From Rhea pennata (taxonomy: Eukaryota; Chordata; Aves; Rheiformes; Rheidae), in contig NC_084687.1 of assembly GCF_028389875.1 (NCBI RefSeq), positions 1,886,611 to 1,950,610 on the forward strand: 64,000 nt of DNA, read 5' to 3'. The notes under the pieces were generated by a model. That model did not search any database and was not told where the DNA came from. It saw only the letters and a program-made list of their open reading frames with translations. The position numbers and the translations under genes were made by a program. This document shows, piece after piece, positions 11,289-22,100 of this stretch (positions are counted from its first letter, which is position 1; each line of letters starts with the position of its first letter).

Positions 11289-12539
11289 CATCAAAGCTGA
11301 CCAAAGCCTGAACTTACCAGAGAGATTATTCCTTGTCTGGGACTGAAGAGATCCACTGACTGACCTGAGCAGGAGGCACAGATGAGAGTGCAAACAGGAA
11401 TGTTGGTAATCATGGCTTGTAATTAAAGCACAAATGCACGGACTGCCCAGTATGACTTGTTATAGCCCAGCTGTGGTCAGTTGAGCTCTGCTAGTTTGTA
11501 CCAGCTGGACCTGTCTCTTCTCCCATCCCAAAGGTGGGTCACCATTGCAAAAGCAGCCTGGTCCTGGGAGGCCTAGAACAGATCTTGTGTGTGTCAGTGA
11601 CACAACATGTGTGTACACCACATCAAAATTCCTATCGGTGCTGTTACATGGCGCTGCTCCAAAAAAGGCATGCCAAGCACTGCTGAATAATTTAGGAATT
11701 TTTCACCTACTCTCTTGTTTAAAAGCACCGTTAACCCATGAGTTTAGAAACATCCTAGCTTAATTTGTCTTCATCACCTTCTGTGATTCTCTTGTATAAC
11801 CAGTGTGGGATACTCACAAGATCAGCTTCACTGTTGCTTGGAGTTGATATCCTGCTTTGGCTTGCAAACTCCACAGGGAAATTTTGTCCTTTTAAAGCAT
11901 GATGGTTTTAAACATTGCAGTTGTGTAAATGAGATCAGGAAAACATCCTTTTGGGAAGTAGGACTTCAGCTCCTTTTATTTTATCACACTTTGGTTTTGT
12001 TTTTTTTTTTCACCCAGAGTCAGGCTTAGCTGTGTAGTTCTAATTTTATTTTAGATCCTGGAAGCCTTTAGATCAGTCTCCTGTTCAGCATATCCTCAAC
12101 TTCTGCATGAGGTTTTGCAAGCTGAGTGAGGGTAGTAACCCTTATAATCATCTCCAAAATCCTCCCCCTACTTTCCCCATCACTCAGCCTGGGTCCCAAA
12201 TTCTAGCTGGCCAAGTTGTTCTGGCATGTGTGTGGTTGGGGGTTTGGGTAAGGCTCTGTGTTTGTGATAGCTACTTAGGTTTGTGGAGCAGAAAGCCTGG
12301 CTGCAGAGGTGCCACAGTGGACCAAGAACACTGTAGCACAGCAGGCTCATATACCACCCTGTTTGTGGAGACTGAAACTCAACTAACTCACTTGGCAGAA
12401 GCCCTGCTCCCCAGAGGAGGTGTGTGTGTGGGGGGGAATCTACATACTTTCCCCGTGAGCACGAGGTAGATGCTATGTTGCAGCATTTCAATTGGATGTG
12501 CCACAGGCAAGGGTTGCATCCAAGCAAACCTGTTTATTC

Positions 12540-12545
12540 AATAAA
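12540..12545 (+). terminator. CSRP1: Poly(A) signal, distal, CSRP1
   Basis: Exact AATAAA followed by a GT/T-rich stretch. It lies just before an old CR1 copy and is the likely end of the long transcript. Confidence 0.6.
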
Positions 12546-12704
12546 ACTCCCAGAATGAGCCTTGCTTTATTCTCTTTTCCTCCCTACTTGTAGAAGTTGT
12601 GTCAGAGAGCAGAAAGGTACCGACGGAGTGTGAGTGTGATGGATTGCACAGAGGGCACTCACGCCTGGAGACCAAGTCAAAGCCGGTTCAAAACTCTGGG
12701 TTTG

Positions 12705-13415
12705 GGTTTATAAGGATTATAGAAAGACATAGGGTGGAAGGGCCCTTTGGAGGTCTTGAATCAAACCTCCTGCTGAAAGCAGGGCTAACTCCAAAGGTCA
12801 GATTGATAAGAGCCTCTGGCATCCAGCTGAATTTGGAAATCCTTCAAGGATGAAGGTCTCCCACAACTGTGATCCCTGTCACCAGGCCGCACAATGTTCA
12901 TGGAGAAGATTTCTTTTTCTTTATGTCCATCAAAATTTCCCTTGTGGCACCTGTATCTGTTGTCTCATGTCCTTTTGCTGTGCACCTCTGAGAGGAGTCC
13001 GGCTCTGCCTTCTCTAGGTAGTGGAAAACTGAAATTCAGTCCCCCATAGCCTTCTCTTCTCCAAGCTGAACAAACCCAGCTCCTTCAGCCTCTCCTCTAT
13101 CTCATAGGCTCCAGCCCCTTTATCGTCTTGGTCATTATTCGTTGGCCTCTCTTCTTTGTGAATTTCTTCTTGTACTGAAGGGCCCAAAACTGGAGAGTGT
13201 CCAGATGAGGCCTCATGAATGCTGAGTAGAGAGGACTAATCACTTCCCCTCGCTTGCTGGCTCTAATCTTGGTAATGCAGCCTAGAACATGGTTGACCTT
13301 CATTGCTACCAGGATATGCTGCTGTCTCCTGAGCAGCTTGTCCAGGACCTTTCTTGCAGACCATCAGTCTCTCCCAGTCTGCCGTGATACATGGTGTCAT
13401 TCCATCCCCTGACAG
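12705..13415 (-). mobile_element. CR1 LINE fragment, 3' part
   Basis: The + strand begins with the reverse complement of the CR1 3' end (TAGAAAGACATAGGGTGGAA, then an AAACCTCCTGCTGAAAGCAG block). Read on the - strand, 13097-13303 keeps part of the end of the CR1 reverse transcriptase ORF, with KVNHVLGCITKIRASKRGEV and PLYSAFMRPHLDTLQFWA being typical. It is an old, inactive copy that looks 5'-truncated, the usual state for CR1. The upstream limit near 13415 is approximate. Confidence 0.85.
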
Positions 13416-14724
13416 CTTTACAAGTGGGCCACTTCGGCCAGGTAATACCTGCTGGGCAGCAAATCCAGATGCTTGCTTTAAGCAGCAAGCAGGAAGAGAG
13501 GTCAGCTAGGTGCACAGGGTCTATATTTCCCCAGCAGCAGATCTCTTGGCCAAGGTAGGAGGTTCTTATGCCAGGCTGGACCCAGTGACTCTACTGGGTG
13601 CAGCATGGTAGCAAAAGCCCACTGAGATCCTGCAGCTCACTGGAAGAGCTGCATAGAGGGTTTCTGCTGAGCTTTCAGCTGCAAAGGTCCCAGATGACAG
13701 TGTGGGGAATGTCCTGGGATGGTTACCTTGCTCTGAGGGTTTGCAATCTGGTGTTGCATGCCTGCTGAAGTTGCTTTATCCTCTTGAAAATAGCTCTGGG
13801 TTGGCTTGAGGACACCACGAGCCTGGAGGATGATGGGTACCAACATCTGCGGTGTTAGCAGAGTTGTGTCAGCATGGAGGGACCAGGATGAGCATCACCG
13901 GGGCTATGCACTTAGACAAGGCATGAGGTGGGGTTGGGGAGGCTGAGGGAGAAGTGTGGCTGTGTTCAGGTGGTGCTTTCACAGCATCCTCTGCCCAAAC
14001 TGCAGCAGGACAGCTGTGACCATCTGCTACCCTCTGCTGGTTACTGCTCCCCATGCACAGGCACAGTGCCTGTGCTGGACAGATAGAGGCATCTGGACAT
14101 CTGTGCCTGAGTATCACCCAACTCCCTTTAGAGGCAGGAGAAGTGTGTTGCACCCAGCAGCACCCATTCCTCCCTGCTGGGGAGCTGCTAGCCCTTAGGA
14201 AAGGGGCTGTGGGACCTGAACCTCTGTTTCAAGAGATGAACCAGGGGGTGAACTCATGGCCAGACCCTCTGCAGCCTGGAAGAGCTGGTTGGTGTTGGAG
14301 CTAATGCTGCTCTGAGTGGGAGGGTGGACTGAAGCCCTCTGAGCCCCTCAGCTGGCAGCACAGCAAGTCCCTGCCCTGCACTGTTGTGCCAGGGATGCCG
14401 CACTGCCACTACCCCATCTCAGCCACAGTGGTCAAGTGCTTTATGTGAATGTCATTCTAGCAGCTCCTGAGCTGTCCTGGGGGGCAGCCCCCATTACCTG
14501 TCCATAAGGGCTCTGTGTGGATGAGACATGCTTGGGGACTGTGGATGGTCCACAGAGCAATGCCTTCTGCTTGCCAGCTGCCAAAATGCAGTTCACCCTG
14601 GTTTGCTTGAGGGCACTGAGATACAGTGTCGGCCTCCTGGGCAGCCTGGCAGAGCAAGGCTCCTGCACTTCTCCGAGAGTCTGGAAATGGACAGTCAGAG
14701 AAGGAGGAGCAGAGAAAAACTCTG

Positions 14725-14760
14725 CTTTTATTTCCACAGCTCACTTTTATTTCCACAGCT
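14725..14760 (+). repeat. Tandem duplication, 19-bp period
   Basis: The 17-base string CTTTTATTTCCACAGCT occurs at 14725-14741 and again at 14744-14760. Confidence 0.9.
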
Positions 14761-15515
14761 AAGGAAAAATGAGCTTTCTTTAGCAGCTGAAAGGTGGGAG
14801 AAACAGTGAGCAGAGGAGCTGAGACCTTGGGAAGGTTTGGTGGTGGTCTTAGGCTCTCCTCAGGATCGTGAGAAAGGAGGCTGGGGTGGCTGGTATCTTC
14901 CATGCTGGGGCAGTTCTGCCCATCCCGCACAAGGACCTGTGCCCAGAAGTGCCTGTGGACATCCCAGCTGATTGGACCAAAGCTGGAAGCAACCATCCTG
15001 GCAGGACTCATAGGCAGATACCCCCAAAATTCCTAGAGCTGAGTTTTACCAGGCTCCTGCCTTGGAAAACAGCCCTGGATGCTCCTGGGAAGGGCCCCCA
15101 TGTTTGTGCTCTTTCTCCTAAGCCGCTGGGCTTCGAGTGTCCTCTCTGGATATGCTCACCCTCCTCGCTGCACCTGGCCCATGCACTGAGATTGGCTGCA
15201 GAGCCACTCAGGGCCGTGGGAGAGCTCAGGCTGCATTACATAGCGAAACCAGGGCTCCTAGGATGCACAAGATCTCTGCCAGCATGGCAAGGGTGGCCCC
15301 AGGGAGCACGAACCGGTTCCTGGCTCTGGCAGTCGCTGCCCTGCCCTGGTAATGAGGGATAATTAGGTGCATCTCATCAGTGCTGCAGACTTGCCTCCTG
15401 GCCATAGCCCGCTGCAGGCTTCACCCCGGGGTGCTGCGGCCAGGACCTGGCACCGTGCAGGGGGATGATGGGGGCCACAGAGGGATTGAGAGGAATGGGG
15501 CTTGAGCTGGGGTGC

Positions 15516-15533
15516 GGGGGGGGGGGGGGGGGG
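15516..15533 (+). repeat. G18 homopolymer run
   Basis: Eighteen consecutive G on the + strand, about 1.5 kb upstream of PHLDA3. It could form a G-quadruplex. The length in a real genome or assembly is likely to be uncertain. Confidence 0.9.
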
Positions 15534-16205
15534 CTTCAGGCTGGTATGGCTCGGGTCTATTGGGGGGCGGGGGTAAGCAGAGCTGCTTGGGAGGTGAGTG
15601 CCAGGGCAGCAGACGAGCAGGGCTGTGTGCCAGGGAGCTCATGGGATGCCAGCCCCAGACAGCTACTTCAGGAAGTATCTCAGGTGGGTATTTTTCTCTT
15701 CCACGCCCTGTATTTATGAAGGTACCTGCATCCTCCGCATCTCAAGGGGCACCCTGAGCCAGCTGCCTGGGGGGGCTGCAACTTTCACCCACCTTGGCAG
15801 CCCATGGCTGGTGCTGGAGTCCCCGAACATCCCTGCTAGCAGCCTGCTGCAGCAGGGCCAGCTCTTCTGCCAGGCAGAGACGGCCCTGGCACAAGAACAG
15901 ACAAAGCTGCGGTGGCCAGGAATGAGACGGGCTGGAAAGGAGATGGGTGTTATGCCATGGGGCAGGGCGGACTCGGTTGGGACCTGGCGGTGCCATACTA
16001 CTGTGGAACCAGCCAGGGTGTCCATCCTCTCCCTCACATGTCCCGCGAGGCTGCAGGATGCTTGCTGGGAGGGGGAGGCTCTCTGCTGGGTGTCCTTGTG
16101 TGGGGAGCTCAAGGAGTGGTCCCTCACAGGGCAGCCTGGCGTCTCCAATCTCACGTCCTCCCTCCTGGATCAGAGGAGCCAAGGCTCCCACAGCCCTCCC
16201 ACCGT

Positions 16206-16390
16206 GGCTGGCACTGCGCCCCATAGTTCTGTGCCTGGCTGGCACTGCAGCCCCCCGCCTCCTACCCCAAATGGCATTGTATCCTCCAGCCCCGCACCCC
16301 AGCTGGCACTGCACCCCCTGTCCAGGCCAGCACTGCAGCTGTGCAAAGGTCCCAAAGCCCTGCCCACGTCCACGGTGGCACTGCTGCCAT
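16206..16390 (+). repeat. Degenerate minisatellite-like C-rich repeat
   Basis: The core TGGCACTGC, or one mismatch from it, recurs at about 16208, 16230, 16272, 16303, 16328 and 16376, each followed by C-rich sequence. Spacing is irregular (about 22-48 bp), so this looks like an old, decayed tandem array. Confidence 0.55.
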
Positions 16391-16489
16391 GCCCGTGGCT
16401 CAGTGCAGTGCCTCTGTCATCTCCGCCGGTTGTTCCCACCATAGCCTTGCCCGTGCCATGCCCTGCCAGCCCCACGCGCTGCTGCTTGC

Positions 16490-17390
16490 CGCCCCAGCTC
16501 ATTTGCACAGCAGCCCGGGGAGCTGAGCCTGCCCGCGGGCACCCCGGATGCGCTTCCCACCCAGCAGCCAGCCTGGGGCTGAGCCGGGGCTGCGCCAGGC
16601 CTGGCCGGGCTTCGCCTGGGCATGAAGGGTGTCTGCGAGGCAGGAGGGGCCAGGCGAGGCGGGGAAGGAATGCAAGTGGGAGAGCGGCCGGGCATGTAGC
16701 GACAGATCCTGGGGAGCGAGGAGCCGGGGATCCCACACGCTGCACGGGGCAGGCAGCAGAGCCCCGGCGATAGGAATCGCAGCCAGCATGTGGCACCTAA
16801 TTGCTTCCACTCTTTGAAAGCCACTGACAAGCAGACAGGGGGAGGAAGGGGAGTTAATTCCCCTGGGGGTGACGAGCCCCAGTGCCGCGGCTGCCACGGT
16901 GGGTCCTGGCCCCAGGGAGCTCTGCTCAGACGTGGAGGGGCTGGAAATCCCCGGCAGATGATCCCCGGCTGGGCCAGCAGAAGGAGCTGAGGATCGCACA
17001 GGGCTGCTGGCTGGTCAGCTGAGGAATTGCTATGACCCCTGAGAAGGTGCTGAGAGAAGGGCTGCTGGAGAAACGCAGCGGGGGGCTGCTGCAACTCTGG
17101 AAGAAGAAGCGTTGCCTCCTGACGGAGAAGGGACTGCAGCTCTTTGAGCCCAAGGGCTCGCGCCACAAGGAGCTGAGCTTCTCGCGCATGAAGGCAGTGG
17201 AGTGCGTGGAGTGGAAGGAGCGGCACATTTACTTCACTGTGGTGATGGAGGACAGCCAGGAGATCGACTTCCGCTGTGCCCAGGAGGACCCGAGCTGGAA
17301 TGCTGCAATCACCATGGGCCTTGTTCGCTTCAAGAACCAGCAGGCAATGCAGATCGTGCGGGCCCGGCACAGCTGCAGAGCAGGTAAGTG
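16490..17390. promoter_or_regulatory. PHLDA3: CpG-rich block over the PHLDA3 start
   Basis: GC content and CG dinucleotides rise sharply here compared with the flanks, covering the presumed promoter, 5' UTR and first coding exon. No convincing TATA box is seen. PHLDA3 is a p53 target in mammals, but I found no complete p53 site by eye. Limits are approximate and CpG counts were not computed. Confidence 0.5.
17032..17383 (+). CDS. PHLDA3: PHLDA3 coding exon 1 (PH domain)
   Basis: The ATG at 17032 is followed by [17 protein letters not shown], which fits the family start; the -3 base is G. The exon ends at the consensus donor GTAAGT at 17384. The whole PH domain lies in this exon. Confidence 0.9.
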
Positions 17391-18408
17391 GCTCCTCGTG
17401 GCATGCTGGGAGGGGGCTGAGGGACAGTGGTTTCGCACTGCAGTGTGACTAGTGCCTGGAGCATTCTTTGGGTGCAGGGACCCACTGTAGGATGAGCTCA
17501 GTGACTGTCACCTCAGCGCTCTGCTGCTGTCCCAGGGCAGTTTGGCTTCCCCATGGAAAAGGTGCAGTGGAAATCACAGCACACTAGAAGAAGCCATGGG
17601 CCCAGGAGCACAGGGAGCCCCATGGACAGGGACACCCCCAGCTGAGGTCTGTGTGGAGGCACTGGGTCCTATGTCCCTGGTCAGGGTTATGCCCCTGGGC
17701 ACTTTACTCTGCCCTCTGCCTCCCCCCTGAACCTGCTCAAGCTTCACCTGCTAGGATTTGATCTCCCCACGTTCCCTGAGATGGAGTTTTCTCATGCCCT
17801 TTCCTCTGGCTGGGATGACCTGGCCCTTCTACCCATTCATGTGGTCAGGGTTGGGCCAGTGTGGTTTCTATGGGAGGCCAAGTTTGCTCCTGAGCTTGCT
17901 GAGCTTCCATTCCTCATACTGGCTGGTGGCCATGGGCTGACGAACAGCCATGAGCAGGGCAGCCCCGTGTCACCCTGCCCTCTGGGTGATGACCGTGATG
18001 TGGGACCTTACTGGGATATCCCCAACTAGTGTCTTCTGCTGGGTGAGTGGTCCCCAAGGATGCTGTTCTGTCATACTCTGCACATGGGATGGATGGAGGT
18101 GCTGAGCCTACCCAGCTTCAGGGCAGTCCTGGCCCCGGGTGCAGGCTCATTGTGATGGAGCTCTGCCCAGCCCAGACTGGAATTGCACGGGGATGCTATG
18201 GACACTGCAGGCTCTTGACCCTGCTCATCAACTCCACTTGGGGCCTGATCCTGCCCACTGAAGTAATGACTGCCTTCTCTCCACAGTGGTGCAGTATGAC
18301 GCAGCCCCGGCAGGTCAGCCCACGGACATGCAGCATCTGAAAAGCAGGATGGAGATGGCCCTTGGTTCAGCAGGTGGTAGGGAGAACGGGATCCCAGTGG
18401 GCAAATGA
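17032..18408 (+). CDS. PHLDA3: PHLDA3, pleckstrin homology-like domain family A member 3
   Basis: The first exon (17032-17383) encodes a PH domain at about residues 7-113. Landmarks are [46 protein letters not shown] and [15 protein letters not shown]. These match human PHLDA3 closely, apart from a small gap and a shorter N-terminus. The protein binds phosphoinositides at the plasma membrane, competes with Akt for them and so restrains Akt signalling; in mammals it is induced by p53 (family knowledge). Only the C-terminus is uncertain. A strong donor (CAG|GTAAGT) after 17383 and an acceptor before 18287 would give 157 residues ending IPVGK. Reading on without splicing gives 138 residues, stopping at 17448. 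The human protein is 127 residues and ends soon after RARQS. The PH-domain assignment is firm and the last exon is not. Confidence 0.9.
17384..18286 (+). other. PHLDA3: PHLDA3 intron
   Basis: 903 bases from GTAAGT to CCACAG. The coding frame continues 65 bases past the donor, to a stop at 17446-17448. Nothing else recognised. Confidence 0.7.
18287..18408 (+). CDS. PHLDA3: PHLDA3 possible second coding exon
   Basis: A CTTCTCTCCACAG acceptor precedes 18287, and splicing from 17383 keeps an open frame to TGA at 18406. The 40-residue tail ([10 protein letters not shown] to NGIPVGK) is not one I recognise from the family. The acceptor is probably real, because the poly(A) signal lies downstream, but this part may be 3' UTR if the main transcript stops earlier. 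Confidence 0.45.
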
Positions 18409-19110
18409 GGCCAGTGCACTCTCTGGCCTGCAGACATGGATGGCAGCCCCCAGGGAGGCCAGCACAGGCACTGACTTCCTGTGACTCGTTGTGCCTCCTC
18501 CGGTGAGGGACTGTCACACCACCAACCAACCCACAGTCGCACTGGAAAGGCATATGAGGAGCCAAGCTGGCATGACTGCAGCATCAAGCCGTATCCCCCC
18601 TTGGTCTGTCAGCATGAGAGCTGAAGGAGCAAGAGGCCACAGCCAGGAGAGTCCGGCCATGGCAGAAGTGACATCTTTCCCCAGGGGCCCAGACCTTGAT
18701 TGGTTGTGGGGACCTCCTGTGCCAAGGCCTCTCCTGCAGGACTGGACAGAGATGGATGAAGTTGAGCTTGAAGAAAGCATCGCGACAGTGAGCTCTGATT
18801 TATATGTAAAGTGACACTGGGATGGATTAATGCAGCCAGAGACACATTTCCCCCTGAGTCTTCACCTTGCAAAAGGGCTAGGAGGGCTGCCCCAAGCTGC
18901 TGCAGATGGAACCCTTCTGGTCATTTTGTCCAGAGGCCCTGGTGATGTGGGCTGTTGTGACTGTGCTGCTGGACATCCTTCTGCTCTGGGCCATCCTCGC
19001 TGTGTGCCACAGGCCAATGGGAGATGCTGCAGAAGGCAATGGGTATCCCACCTCCCTGTACCCAGTGTATCCCTTATGTTGTATCAAATAAACCCTTTTG
19101 CTGCTTATTC
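18409..19110 (+). other. PHLDA3: PHLDA3 3' UTR
   Basis: Follows the proposed stop and runs to the AATAAA at 19087 plus a short tail. No conserved coding content. Confidence 0.65.
19087..19092 (+). terminator. PHLDA3: Poly(A) signal, PHLDA3
   Basis: Exact AATAAA followed by a T/GT-rich stretch (TTCTGTTACTGCTTTGTTCTG). Confidence 0.7.
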
Positions 19111-22100
19111 TGTTACTGCTTTGTTCTGTGGGGTGGTAGAGGAGAGCAGGCACCCTGCACAGAGCTTCAGCCTCTGGAAACCCTTTCTTTGGTATCCCCT
19201 TAAATCTGTCAGTATCCCACAGCTGAGGTCTGAAGCCCCATGCTCCCATCCTGAGCCTCTCTGGTCACTCCTCTTGCTCAGCCTGTGTTCCCAGGTGTTC
19301 CCACAGTGGCTCCTGTGCTGGTAACCTGGGAGCAAAGCTGCTTAGCTTTGCAGGCATCAACAGCAGGAATGGGAAGGGGAAGCTCCTGCTGGGACTCTAC
19401 CTTGTCTGGGAGTGCAGACTCAAGTGCCTCAAGCCACTGGGCTCCACAAGCTGGAGCCTCAGCTGAAGTCTGGCTACTGGAGGCACTGCAGGTCAGCTTG
19501 GAGATTGCCCAGCTGCGTGGGAATTTGAGATTGTGGCACACCATCCCCATGGGCTCCCCCCCGGGCTCCACAGCATGCTTAGAGCCTATAGGGGTCCTGC
19601 CCCAGCTTAAGTTGCTCTGAAACCCTGTGCCAAGGCCAGCTGTGGTGTGGCTTTTGGGGAAGGATGGCGGCACTGTCCCCTGACGTGGCCCAAGCCCACT
19701 CACCACATGACAGGGCCAGACGCACGCTGGCTCTTTCTGAGCAGCCAAGATCAGGAATAAGCAGTTTGCTTGACGTTTTTCTGTTCAAGAAGGACTGCCT
19801 GACCCTCTGTAGTGAGAGCACATTGGCTTGTTTGCTGAGAAGACCATCAGATAGTGTGGGGAGATGAGCTGACAGGGTCTGAATTGGGGGGGCTCATCCT
19901 CCCCCATCTGATTGCAGCCTCCCTCATTCAATTGCAGATGGGCTTAAACTGGAAGCCAGATCCAAATCCTGCACAAGGCCTGAGCTGTGCATCGTCCCTG
20001 GTCCTTACTGGGGACAGATGTAGTGAAACACAATGGGTTGCAAAAAGGTGCTAGATACCAGCAGCTCTGAACCTGGTGCCACTCCTTTCTGGTCCCACCT
20101 GAGGCTCAAGGTCATTCAGGCTCATTTGGAAGTTAGGGTGTCCCGGTTCCTCCTCACTTTAGTGTATCAGCCAGATCAGGGTCTGTCTGAGCCGAACCTC
20201 CAGCGCGGGGAGCTCTGTGGCTGCTCATGGTCACCTTGGGGCAGGGAGGCCATATCCCCTGTCATTCCCACATCTGTGGGAGACATGTTGAAAATCTTAA
20301 CAGCCTCCAGGCTGAATGAGAGCTGAGAAAGGCGCCCCTCCAAGTGCTGAGCCCACACAGTGAAGAAGCAGCACCCAGCATGAGGTTTTCTGAAGTCTTC
20401 TGAATTTTGTGCCAGTTTTGGTCAGCCTAGTCACCTAGATTTTGGCTTTCCTGCTCTCTCACTCCCTGCAAAGAGATATTTTTGTTTTCCCAGTGCTCAA
20501 GCAATAGAAGGACCTGGAGAGCAAAGTGGGTGTGCGTATGTGTTTGCCTTGCCTGTGGACATCCACCCCCAAATGATGAATGAGGTAGCAGTGGAGGCCA
20601 TGATAGCTGGGAGCTGAGAGGAAATTTAGAAGATTAATGGAGGTAAAAACACAAAAGGAGCAAGGAAAATAGCTACGTCAGAGTTTTAAGTCTAGGCATG
20701 GGGAAGGCCAAGCTGTAGCCCCTTTCCATTCCCATCCTGAGCTGCTCATCAGCTTGCACAGCCAACACACAGCCAGTGTCCCCACCCATATCCCATACCC
20801 AACCCTGATTTCAGAGTTGCTTCTGAGCAGAGACTCAAATCCGCCTGATTTGGCTATGTGAAGGCAAATGCCTTCCAAGAGTGGATTCACAGGCTAAATC
20901 TGGCAGCAGGGGGCCTGAGAGGTGAGAGCTTAGCAAACCAGCATGCTGTGGGAGTGGGTGGGAGATGGGATCATTTTACTCTCAGGCTGGGACAGGTGAA
21001 GTTTTCATGTAGCAGTCCAGAGGAAAAGGTCATGCAGAGACTGAAAAACAAGCAACCAACCAAGATACTCAGCCAGATGGGGCCCAGCAGCTGACATAGT
21101 CTCCATCACCCAGGAACTGCGGAGCTGGGGTCTCTGTGTCCATTTCTGACCCAGATCGGGCTCAGCATGGTCAGGGGAAGCTGGCTGCCTGAAAGCTGGG
21201 TAAACGTCTGGAAAGCTGGAGGCAGGGGCTCAGAGAGATCCCTGGTTTGTAGGAAAAAGCAAGCACTGGTCCTTGTGTGGGTGTAAAAGGGTCTTTGAAG
21301 CACCACAGTAGCCCAAGCACTGAGAAAAGGTTTTCAGCTGACTGCACAGAAACAGAGGAGAAAGGGAGCTTGCAGGAGGCTTCCAGCCAACCCCAAAAGC
21401 AGAGCAAGGACACACGGAAAACTTCTCTAATCCTCACATCTTTATCTCTCTTGGTCCCCTCAAAGGTCTTGGGGGGAGACCAACGAGGAAACAAAGATTC
21501 TTTAAAGACAAGGCAGCTCCCTAGAGACCCACCGGGGGAAAATACTGATAAACTCTTGCTCCTGATCATACACGTTTTCTGTGGTGGGGAGCGTGGCCTG
21601 TTAGCCCTTCCTGCAGAGTCCTCCGTGCATGGCATCCTGGGGCTTGGATGTTGCAGAGAAGGGGCTCCCACACAGGCGCCTGCCACTGTATGCACCTACA
21701 GTAGGTACTGGGATCTCACCAGGAAATTTGCTACTCTCAGCTAACAACAGGAACAGGGCAGAGCACAGCCACCCTCCTTGCCCCCCAACTGAGTGTTGTC
21801 CATGGGCAATGCCAGTGGCAAGAGCGTGAGAGCAGCTGCACAGCAGGCTTCGCATTGGACCCCACCATCTTCTTGGCCACAATGGCATGAGGTGAGTGCT
21901 CAGGGGCACTGCCCCAGAAGTGGAGAAAATGAGGCACAGCAGTATGTCAGAAGCTGGGTGGCTTGCAGCCTGGCCTCACAGCCCCCCATGGCACGCAGGC
22001 ACCAGCAGCTGCAAGAAGGAGCTGTCTTCTCGCCATCCCATGCTTCAGGATGGTGAGGGATACCAGGCAGAGCTGTGGACAACCACTGGGCCCCAAAAGG

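Larger units (their letters stand above)
10940..12565 (+). other. CSRP1: CSRP1 3' UTR (probable)
   Basis: Non-coding sequence after the CSRP1 stop. Canonical AATAAA signals lie at 11283-11288 and 12540-12545, so a short (about 0.37 kb) and a long (about 1.6 kb) 3' UTR are both possible. Which one is used cannot be told from sequence alone. Open frames here, such as 11545-11763, look like chance. Confidence 0.6.
12566..15515. other. Spacer between CSRP1 and PHLDA3, first part
   Basis: Holds the CR1 copy at about 12705-13415 and a 19-bp tandem duplication at 14725-14760. Otherwise no gene is recognised. Open frames on both strands overlap extensively and show no family resemblance. Confidence 0.7.

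Noticed and set aside
13097-13303. Short - strand frame resembling reverse transcriptase
   Set aside because: It is the decayed end of a CR1 LINE ORF and is reported as part of that element, not as a gene.
16600-16720. GGGCATG motifs near PHLDA3 as a p53 response element
   Set aside because: Each fits only half of a half-site, and no two complete half-sites lie at a proper spacing.
15598-16773. 391-codon open frame on the + strand upstream of PHLDA3
   Set aside because: It lies in GC-rich sequence with equally long open frames on the other strand, has no family resemblance, and covers a degenerate repeat. A composition artefact is more likely than a gene.
16417-17370. 317-codon open frame on the - strand over PHLDA3
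   Set aside because: It is the antisense shadow of the well-supported PHLDA3 exon in a CpG-rich block.
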